NCBI RefSeq assembly: GCF_003945595.2
Contig: NW_024104319.1
Coordinates: 248,001-312,000, forward strand
From: Pipra filicauda
Taxonomy: Eukaryota; Chordata; Aves; Passeriformes; Pipridae
Length of the DNA stretch: 64,000 bases
Reading direction: 5' to 3'
Numbering within the stretch: the stretch's first letter is position 1; each line of letters opens with the position of its first letter. Below are positions 54,240 to 64,000 of the stretch, in pieces. The position numbers and the translations under genes are program-made. The notes beneath the pieces were generated by a model. It made no database searches. It was not told the origin of the DNA and worked only from the letters and a program-made list of their open reading frames with translations.

Positions 54240-55440
54240 TTGTGAGTACGGTGTCTCCCAGCTGCAGTCAGAATCTTATCTCCCTCCTCCCTACCCCTGC
54301 GGTGTTACGGGAAAGCCCTGACCTCTACCACTCCAGGCTGACCCTCACCCAAACCTTTCCCTTTTGCCAAAGCAGGGGAGGTGTTGGAACCTCCTTCCTT
54401 GGCCCCACAGAAGCTAACAATTGGCAAAGCACTCTCCACTGTGTTTTCCTCCCCAAGCCCAAGCAGGGCAGCAACTCACTGGGACCTGCCTGTCACAGCC
54501 CTAAAGGTTTGTTCTGCTTCCTATCAGGTCTAGAGTTGCCTTCATCAGGGGTGTGCTTGCCCCAGAACCTTCTAACCCTGGGCCATTTTTTGAAAGATTC
54601 AGAGACTGCAGGAGGCATAGGATCTGGCTCTCTGTCCAGCAATAGGTCAGTCCCAGATATTTCCCTCATGGCTGCCAGCAACTGTAGAGGTGAGAACTGT
54701 GTTACTTGTTCCTATTCCTGAACAGGTCTTGTTCCTGCTCCAAGGAAACACAGTGTACAGTTGGCCAGGCTTTCAGCAGAGCTGTCCCTTGGAGCAGCTG
54801 CCAGGTTACAGAGGAGAGTGGCAGCTTTTCTCTCCCCAGGCTCTGTTGCCCTTCGCTGAGTTACAGCCAGCAGCTGTTTGTGAGCCTGCCATGGGCTGGA
54901 TTACCTGCCTGAGTCAGCTCCTGGCATCTCTTCTTTGATGAAGTGAAGAAGTTTCCACTCAGGCAATCTGCAGCTGCCAGAGAAAACTCCGCAGCCTTCG
55001 GCTTCCTCTGAGGAAAGCTTGGGCACAGGTCAGGGCTCTCAGGCAGGCCATGCCCTGAAGCTGGGGTCGAAGCCCTCTCTCTACAGGCTGCTGTCTCCAC
55101 TCCCCATTCTCCTTCCAGGGCTTTGCCACCAGGCCTGTGAAGGCAGCACTACCATAGGAGCACACTGACAGCCCAACAGGTCTGGCAGCCCTCCTTGACC
55201 TGGGCCACTGCCCGAGCGCTTTGGGATACTACAGGCCTTCCAAAGCTATGATTTACATGGAATCCAACCCTGGGTTTGCATCCCAACAGGAATCTGCTGA
55301 CTCCTGCTGACTCCACCTCCCACCTCACAGTTCCAATTCTGTTGAGAAGGAAACAGTGACAGCATTTCCTGCCTAGGAAGAAACATTTCCCAGTCCTGAG
55401 AAATGTGTTGGGCATCTCACCCTTTGGTGCATGTCACCCG
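54240..55440. other. G+C-richer block of unknown nature
   Basis: About 1.2 kb next to the LTR is clearly richer in G+C than the surrounding DNA, and has open frames on both strands (159 codons + at 54242-54721; 79-88 codons - at 54861-55100 and 55149-55415). I recognise no family. It could be retroviral sequence outside the coding parts known to me, another repeat, or a decayed gene. Confidence 0.4.
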
Positions 55441-58400
55441 GTGCTACCAAATGCGATGGGGACAGGTCCTTTTAAGGATCTTCATCAGAATTAGAACAGG
55501 CCACAGTGTTGTGGTTGCAATTAGATTTTTATTATTATATTAAGTGAGTCAATTTTAGACTGAAAATCTTTTAAAGACTCCACAGTGGCGTTCTCAGTAA
55601 TATCAAGCATGGCAGAAATATTTAGAACAGGTGTTTCAAGTTCAAACAGTACCTAAAGTTGGAAAGTTCTTTGAAAATTTTATATTTTCCTGCAGTCAGT
55701 GATCTCCTGAGTGAGAGCGATCTCCTGTATTTGATTGGCTTTGAGCTGCTATTAATTTAAATGGAATTTGGTCATCTGACTGAGGGAAATGTTAGAGATG
55801 TCATGACATTAGGGAAGTTTTATGATGCTTTGAATTGATTTAAAAAACATAGAATGAAGAATATATTCCAAACTGAAGACTCTGATTTAACTCAGACGAT
55901 GAAAGTAAAATGTCTTCATTTTTATGTTCTGTTTTCAAAAGTAAACTTCTATGAAGCAATAGATCCTTTTCTCTTTCATGAAAGATCTGTTCCTTGCTGT
56001 TCATTTTCAACCAGCATATTTATTTGAGTTTGAAGTATTTTAATCATCATAGGGAAAAGATCAGTGAAAATATTATTTGCAGTTCATAGAAAAGTGCTGA
56101 GCTTAAGATTTTCTCTCAAAAGAGAAGAATCAGTCATTAAAAACTCTAATCGTGAGTTTTTATAATTGGGAAGGTGGTCTGAATAAAAAATACAGATCTG
56201 AAAGTGCTAAGTAGGAGGAATGGCTTAAGGAAGGATTGTTACGAGTTAAAGTTGTAAATATGAAAGATGTGAAAAAGCAGAATTTAATTAAGAATGGTTT
56301 CTTTAAAGTGGGTACTGCAATGATGCAAGATAGAGGTTCAGGTGTTGTGAGAGCTTCCAAAGGATATAGTGCTTGGAGGAAAATGTCAAAGGTGGGATAT
56401 TACGGGAAAGGTGCAAAAAAGTTTGAAAACTACCTTCAAAAATTATGTTAAAGGGAAAGTCATGGAGCATAGTCAAAGGAGAGTTTTTTCTTGTGAAATT
56501 TTCCTTGTGGCAGTGTGGCCTTCCTCTGCTTGGAAGGGTATCCCATCCAATCATTTCCATCTTTAGAATGGCACCCGGGGCAACTTTTGGTGACTAGCTC
56601 CTGGTGAGTACATGCCTTTAAGTGTGAAAGAGCTTTGAATGAGAACCAACAGATGTAAAATGATAAGCCAAAGAAGGATGCCAGGGTGGTGTGTATGTGC
56701 TGCTATACTTTGGACAAATGCAGTGTGATTTGTCATGCAGTTAACAGTAATGCAAGAAAAAAGCATGACAGTTCAGATGTCCTCAGTGTGATGTAAATTA
56801 GACAAGTGGAGGTATTGCCTCATTCTGCTGAACTAAAAATACCCTCTCCTGGGAGCTATACCCGCCCAGTGTAACGCCTTGCCAGTCTGGAAAACTTATA
56901 AAATTATCTGCATCCCAACTGACATGGAAACACCTTGTCAAATTTACATCAGTGTAATTTCATCAAACCCTATTGCACTGCTGAAACTGCACAGGCAGCT
57001 GAAGAGAGATCAGCTGAAGAAGACATTTAGTCCTTTCAGGCCCTGTTGAGAGGGAGAAGGGATATGTGAGTCTGCCTAATTACTGTGCATTGCTTTGGCA
57101 GAGCAAGTCCACTTCATCTAGGCTTTTCTGCAAGTGGCAGGATTAAACAGCCCATACATAATTATCCCCTCCAGAAGGGAATCACACTCTCAGTGCAGTG
57201 CAGGGAATGCCACTCCTATTTTTTATCATGTTGTATTAAACCCCACCGTTGATGGGAAAATGCATTCACGCTGCCATCAAGAGGGGGCAGCCTTTGTAAA
57301 CTGCATCTCTCCTCCTCATAGCACAGTACTGTGTCTGCCTTTCTGGTGGTGTATTTCCATGCCAAGTTCTTGCCATGTGGGCTTCTCGCCTGTTTGCTAA
57401 GCTGTGGATTTTTGTCGAAGCTGTTCAGGACAGATACCATCTCCTGGACTGAGCTAGAGCAGCATGACCCATGTAAGCTTCCCAGGGAATATGGTGGTGG
57501 GGCTGGTGGCAGTTGACAGCTCCCTAACCAGTATGATATGTGATTAGGGCTGCCTCGATCACACGTAAACCACAACACTAATATCAGTAGGAACCAGATC
57601 CCCTATGGAAGTTCTCATAAACCTTGGTTTTCTTCAGTCAGATTAAGCAAATCCCAATTAGCTATAAATCTTCCATTTGATGATCTCACAGGTGTGTTTC
57701 AGATTACACTGGCAGGTCTAGGTAAGCAGTGACAACTGGATCTGTTATAAGGCCAGATATCACCTTCACCCATCCAAGATTCTTTTCCTTCAATTGCACA
57801 TACAAATTTTCTCCTTTATTCATTATTGGAATACTGACCTTGTATTTCTATTGCTGGAGTTTCAGATTTCAATGAGAATCCAGTTGCAAGGGGCATAAAA
57901 TAAAAACTCCATCTGAAGACTTTTGAAATATGTTTAAAAGTTTTATTGCCTTCAGTTATCTGTGTACCAGAGCCTGGTGGCGTTTGTTTTTTTTTCCCCA
58001 AGGATCTGGGTCATAATTGAATAAATGCAAGATAAAATTCATCTCCATGAAGTGCAGAGGTCAGCAGCAGCTCATTAGTGATCAGTCTGGGTTCACCAAC
58101 ATTTCCACTGAGATCACATTCTCAGTAAGAGTGGGTCAGAAAAGGATCATGGAACTTTTAATGAATACAAAGAGGGAAACATCTGTGTCTTTTAGTGTTT
58201 TTAACTCAGGAAGAGCAAACAATGAGGAATGATGTATCATCAGAAGCAATGAATCTTCAGGCAACTACTCTAAAAAGTAATAAACAATTGCTACCCCTCA
58301 GAGCGCTGCGAAGAATGATAAAATTGGTTACCCTTGTACAGCATTCAGACACCCTGCAATTAGAAATATAGCACCTTGGGAAAACTTAGAAATTATCTGG

Positions 58401-59670
58401 CTGGATGATAGTGAACGGATCTAAGTATTTGCTACATCCGTGATTGTGTTCAGCCATAATCCAGAGTCTCCGGTTTGCAATTTACCACATTCTTTCCCCC
58501 AGTTCAGTGCTATTGTTGGAAAATTTTTTCAGTGAGTCATCCATGGTTTTACAACAGGGAATGAGGCCTACAGCAGTCATTTCAACCTGCATTAACAAGG
58601 GACTGAGAGACATGTATTACTGTTTTTGTTTCGGTGACGTAAAATGCAATACAACACCACCTTAGACGGGCCAGGGAAAGCTAACAGGCACTTCTTCATT
58701 TCTGGACAATAGCTGAGACTAGTTTGCAATGTCTGTCTGATGAAAAGTAAGCCATGTTGATGCTGGATTGCAGCATAAGTTATCTTATTTAGTTTATCTC
58801 ATCTTAATTATTTTTCCTATGTCATATTACGCATTCAGTTTAAATGGCTGTAAAACAAGCAGTATAGGTGTAAATGCATGTGTCTGTGTCTTTACTAAGG
58901 AAAGAAAAGATATTTCTTCTTCTGGATGAGATTCAGAATAATATGGGGTAATTGAGAACAAAATATTCCCAAAACCATTGGAGGCCAAAAGGTAGTATTC
59001 TATGAAATGCATGAAAGCTGGGAAAGAAATTACCTTCCAGGTAAAATTAGTCATGTTATTTTAGTTGACTCAATAGTTCCACCAACTATTTCATTTACGT
59101 ACCCCTCTGCTCTGCCAGAGGCCGGCTATGAGAGAAGGCTTCAGGGAGCACGAGGCTAATTATTTGCATGAATAGCATTTTCACATGTCCTCTAGCAATA
59201 GCATCTGAATGTCTTGGTCACAGAGTGCTTTCAAAAAGAGATATCCTTTGAACCTCACAGGCTATGAACCACATGCAGCATGGTTAGGAAAGTAAGAAGT
59301 GGTAGGAACAAAGAATGAATATAGAATCACCACCACTGACTCAGCACCTGCTTCTGTTCAGAACAGCTTCAGCACAGTTTTTTGATCTTTTTTTCCCAGC
59401 ATGGCTTTCACACAGATTAAATCTGAGTCTTAGCGTGTGGGTTGGATTTGAACAATGATTATACATTTTTTAGAAATGAACATGAAGATGAGATCTGAAG
59501 AAGAGTAAGTTATTTGACTGATTGACTTATTTTTTGTGTTATTTTTGAAAAATCGTTGAGAAATTCCACGCAATTGCTCGTGCTGTATTTTCCTGTTACC
59601 CAGATAAAAATGGTGAGCAATTGTACTGTGCACCACTTCAGTTTTATTTGTTTTCCTCTCTCCTTTTCAT

Positions 59671-59731
59671 TGCTATTGTTATTGTTGTTGTTGTTGTTAT
59701 TGTTATTACTACATTAGTATTAGTACTGTTA
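59671..59731. repeat. (TTG/TTA)n trinucleotide repeat, imperfect
   Basis: GCTATTGTTATTGTTGTTGT continues into further TTG and TTA units, then decays into TTAGTATTAGTACTG. Confidence 0.85.
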
Positions 59732-61210
59732 CATGTTACTTTGTTTCAATTATGAAACTGTTCTTATGTCAATCCACAAGTTGTACCTTTTTCTTCCAAT
59801 TCTTCTTCCCATCCCACCAGGGGCAGGGGTGTGAGCGAGCAGCTAAGTCGGTGGGTTAAACCACCACACCTGGTTTACACATGTTACACTTGGCTACCTG
59901 AAATTAACTCATCACAGGAAGTTCAAGTGCATGCTGCAGACATGGTATTGGTCCATCAGTGGATGTACTGTACACAGACAGAGCCAGAAGCTTGCAGAAA
60001 ATGAACTCAGAGCACGGGTTCCTTTGATTGTAACAGAGATACAAGGCAAAATGAAACAGAACATTCAGAATATTCTGACATATTCTAAGTGGGCTTAGAT
60101 GAATTATAGGCATATTCATGCCTCCAGAATTAATTAAAAAAAAATCCAGTGTACACTCTAACTTTTGGAAATATTCAGGAAAAAAAAAACAGGAAATAAG
60201 ATTATCTGGGGAAAAAAAAAAACCAGCAAATAATCCAGGAACATAACAAGGAGTACTAGTAATCTGTAAAAATGCATATAAAAACATCCATTCAGTCACT
60301 ATTGGTTTAAAATCATTTATCTCTAGAATATGCAATAATATTTCAAATAATCAAAATTATCCAGAGAACTCTGAATGTCAAATGAGGTCCCTTTCAGCCA
60401 ATGTAGCAGATAAATTCCTAGCATGCTGTCTTGCCCTCTAGAGAAAGGGACACACACAGTTATAGCAATCTAAGGACTTTTATTCCCAAACCACTTTGTT
60501 TCCTGATGAACAAAACAAACAGGTTATGTATCTACTCTATTATGTGATTTATTAGATCAGAAATAATGTTTTTTCCATGATAATAAAAATCCATTCACTC
60601 TCATCCAAGCGCAAGAAGCTTTTTTCCTAGCTGCAAATATCTCCAGGCTTCTTAACCTTTGTATAATTACTTATTTATGATAACTTTTTTGAGCGACTGC
60701 ATGTTGCAATCAGAGAAGCTGCATGCAATGCCCATTCACAGATAAGGACTGGAGAATTTATCACACCTGTTCTATTAACCAGAATATTTGTAGGTTTGGA
60801 AATAACTGAATTTCAATTGTTATGGAGCTCATCTAAAAATCAAGGAGGTATTTGATTGTTTTCTTCTCCCTTCCCAATAAAAGAATATGTGTCTGCAACC
60901 CTGGAAGCATGACAGTACTTTGTGTATTTTTTAAGAGTTGATTGCTCAAAGCCCTGCTCAATTAAAGCCTCAGACATGATGGAGAGAAATGCTGACCTAG
61001 CTAAGACCGAGGTCCATCCGATACAGTGCTGACAGTGTCCAGAAACAAACAGAAAAATGAGTTTTCTGTAGGAAGAGATCTGCAGCAATATTGATCTTGC
61101 TCCATCTTTCCAGTTTCCAATGGTTCAGGGATTTTGAATAGCAGAAGTTGTATGTAAGTAACTAGTGACCCTCAAAGAAATTTTGCACCATATATTTGTC
61201 TGGTCGCTCT

Positions 61211-61246
61211 TTTGGGTTTTTTTGGGGTTTTTTTGTTTTTTTTTTA
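61211..61246. repeat. G/T-rich low-complexity tract
   Basis: TTTTGGGTTTTTTTGGGGTT followed by T-runs. It is the same kind of tract as at 5466-5514 and the complement of the A/C tracts elsewhere. Confidence 0.85.
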
Positions 61247-64000
61247 AATCCAACAAGGACAGAGAAACATGCCCCACAGGCAAAACAACAAAGTCAGCAC
61301 GTTTGCTCCAAGATCTCTGAAAAGAACCTATTTCTGCAAAATAAGGCCTTTACCTTGCAGTAAAGTATGTGTAGGATTAGTACCCAAATCTCCTCCTCAC
61401 TGCTCGACAGAAAAATCAAAGAAAATGTATGGCTACTGCTTGACTCCAACAGCCTTTCCATAGCTCCTGAGCCAAGGAGGTCCTAAATGGCTGTTGCTTA
61501 GAACTTCCTATTACCCAAACAGGGAGTCACCTGCACTGGGCAGCTGTGCTAAATGTTAACCCAAGCAAATTTCGTAAGTGATGTTTCCCCTCTAGTTGTC
61601 ACCAAAGCCAGTGATGTGGCCCTTTTGAGGAATAGAGTGTATTGATCCCGACGGGAAGACCATCACACATGTCCAGGAGCTGGTGATTTACAGTGCAGTT
61701 ACCCCGTACGTGCACGGCCCTACGGATGTGGAGATCCCTTGGCTGCAGGATAAATTCAGCCAGCTCAGTGCAGTAGTGCAGCCCGCAGTCAGCTCACCCC
61801 ATTTGGTACTAGCAATTGCATCTCCCGTGTTTAATGGTGCAGAAGGAAGATTTCAAGTTAACTTTGTTACTGTTTTGACTGTAGCAATGGTTGAGCTGCT
61901 CCTTGCAAGAAAAACCTGTAATTGCTTGAAAGACCAAGAAGGGATATTGCCTGCAACGGACCATGGCTACAGGGCATACTGCATGTTGGAGGCTACTTGG
62001 TCTTGAGAGCAAATAATTTGCAAATAATTTTATTATTGATTACTGTGCAGTCACTAAGCTGAAAGTTATCTCCTAAGTCATGCGACCAATAGAAAGAAAT
62101 AATTACTAAGTTACTTGAAAATCAGAATAATTTATATTCAATTGGAACAAAGACATTAATGACATCAAGAGCCCAGTGAGGGATATTTTATCAGCTGGAA
62201 TCCCCAGGGATGGATTTGTGCTCTCAGGTTAATTTCCACTTGTATAACTTGTTTTGCACATCCACTTAAAAATGACATGTTTTCTATTTCAGGCCTTTTC
62301 TTGACCTAAGATGATTTAAACATTGTGAACACAAGAAGCTTTACTGTCTTCTATGTTCAAAACTCTGAGCCAGCCAAGAAGTGTCATGGCCAGCATGGAA
62401 CCAGGACAGCTTCAGGAGGAAAAGCAAAAGTGGTGAAAACTGGATTTTCTGCTAACTAACCATCTCACATAACCATGTTCTAAAAGTACTTATTGCTTAT
62501 GATTAGAATTATGCTTTCAATAGACCTCAGCTTATGTTTCACATTCCTAACTAAAAGTTTTTTCAAAAATCACTTGAGCACTCAGACATTAGCACTGTAG
62601 ACCTGGCCATGAACTCTGTCTTTCATCATTCTGGGGAAGAAAAGGACAAAGGGGAGAGTCAGTTTGCAGTGACAAACACATGGCAATGTTCAGGTGGGGA
62701 TGATTTTTTTATCCAACTTAGCATGAGAATTCTGTGACTTGGGCTGTATTTTCGCTACAGTCTGCCATAATGAGTGAAGATTAAGAGTTCTGGGCAGAAA
62801 AAGTCAAACTGCAAAAGTCAAATGGCTTCAGGACTGAAGGCAAAGACATACAATCTGCGTAGTGAAGCATAGCACTGTCCAAGATCTACTCAGGAAAACT
62901 GAGTAGATCATTAGTGGATCATTAGCTCTGAACAACAATCTTCTGCTGAGGGTCACTACAGTGGCCGATTCCATATTCCTGATTATGCCTGGAATGTACC
63001 TAGACACACAGCTCTAGAACAGAATTGTAAAACAGAATCGGGAATGTGAACATAATGAATTAGAGATCCTTGACATTTACCACTTCAGTTTTTAATCTAA
63101 ATTTTTACCTGCTGTTATCACTTGTTTCTTGGATGCCTGGTCAGACTCCAGAAGGTTGTTGTGCTTTCTCAAAGTAAAAAAAAAAAATAATTCTTGCCTT
63201 ACTGATATAATATAATAGGACTGAATAATATAGTGGAAAACCTATCTATGGAACAAGAAAATATAGAAGGTGAAAGTTAGTATAGCAACAAAACCTTGTG
63301 AATATCTGACAAAGCCCAAGTAACTGTTGTTCTTCCTGAAATAATACAAAAAAACCCAGGAAGCAAGTTCAAAGAGAGTGAGTTTCCGTGGCAACAAAAA
63401 CATGTGAAAATTCTTAGTTCAGCTCCTGCATTCCTATTCTCAAGTTTCCATTCATTTCATGGTATTTAATGCTCCAGCTTTCCTTGGAAAGCAAAAAACC
63501 TGGCACGACCTTCACACAAACAGTTGAGTCAGTCAACAGTTGTGTGAGCCATTTACTGTCTTTGTGCCATGGAGAAGCATGAGAGCCAACTGGACAGCTC
63601 GAGGGACTGCTTGTAGTGGTGGTGGTGGTGCTGCCTATCGATCTCTGCCTTTACCACAGGCATGAATCTGACTTTAGATGAGGCAGTCGGAATAACTATG
63701 TTACAGAAAAGTACAAGCGAAACTCCAGTCTAGGGTGGTACCAAAGGAGCAGCTTTCCTGCCTGGTACACCTTGTTTGTGGCGAAATTTTCTTATTACCT
63801 CTTGAACCCTTTGTTATAGCAGTCTGAGTAACCAACCGAGAGAGCAAACTTTCCAGCAGAAATATACGGTACAAACTTTCATGGATCACAAAAGCTTTGG
63901 GGTAATTCAGGGAATGTATTTGCAGAGCCAGGGCTGTTTGATGAGGTGCCTGAAGCAGAAGGAATGAGGCCTCCTGAGCCAGGAACCACTGCCAGTCTGG

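Larger units (their letters stand above)
55441..64000. other. AT-rich intergenic DNA, nothing recognised
   Basis: I see no gene, RNA or clear transposon here. Low-complexity pieces are a (TTG/TTA)n stretch at 59671-59731, a G/T tract at 61211-61246 and a short (GGT)n near 63616-63630. The 143-codon minus-strand frame at 59904-60335 and the 107-codon + frame at 61683-62006 have no motifs. The scarcity of recent repeats compared with 29-54 kb is noticeable. Confidence 0.6.

Noticed and set aside
59904..60335. 143-codon minus-strand frame rich in Phe/Leu/Cys
   Set aside because: AT-rich DNA with A-runs gives hydrophobic-looking translations; no signal peptide plus domain pattern that I trust.
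61683..62006. 107-codon + strand frame with valine/alanine-rich middle
   Set aside because: No family recognised and no splice or promoter context.

Overview
This is vertebrate nuclear DNA, almost certainly from a bird. It is AT-rich and intron-dominated, with several CR1 LINE copies, one of which ends in the CR1-type ATTCTATGATTCTATG tail, plus bird-type endogenous retrovirus LTRs. The only gene I can support is the 3' part of SHB (SH2 domain-containing adaptor protein B) on the + strand. Its last four coding exons are at 14347-14562, 21925-22096, 26412-26531 and 39176-39359. All have GT-AG borders and matching phases, and together they encode about 230 C-terminal residues, including the whole SH2 domain. 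The 5' exons lie before base 1. SHB belongs to the human 9p block, which is Z-linked in birds, so the window is probably Z-chromosomal (inference).

Layout. Bases 1-14346 are SHB intron with decayed CR1 pieces. Bases 14563-21924 and 22097-26411 are introns with CR1 copies and an A/C-rich simple repeat. Bases 26532-39175 form a large last intron that has collected mobile elements. These are a scrambled cluster of non-CR1, RTE-like LINE fragments (29519-31665) and two solo LTRs with perfect 5-bp target duplications (31786-32425 and 34245-35544). Bases 39360 to about 42580 are the likely 3' UTR, itself containing an LTR-like insertion, with a double AATAAA at 42553-42562.

Downstream of SHB (about 42600-64000) I see no convincing gene. 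This part holds a long CR1 copy with a younger CR1 nested inside it (45473-48010), a decayed antisense ERV remnant next to an LTR (52850-54232), an unexplained G+C-richer block (54240-55440), and unannotated AT-rich DNA to the end.

The most interesting observations are a pair of in-frame tandem splice acceptors 24 nt apart in front of the second SHB exon seen here, and the RTE-like cluster. The cluster contains a twin-priming-type inversion, a copy whose endonuclease start is joined directly to the region after the reverse-transcriptase palm, and a G+C-rich segment of unknown origin. I found no sign of a new multi-gene system. Most open frames of 60-170 codons in the window have no recognisable family and look like chance.
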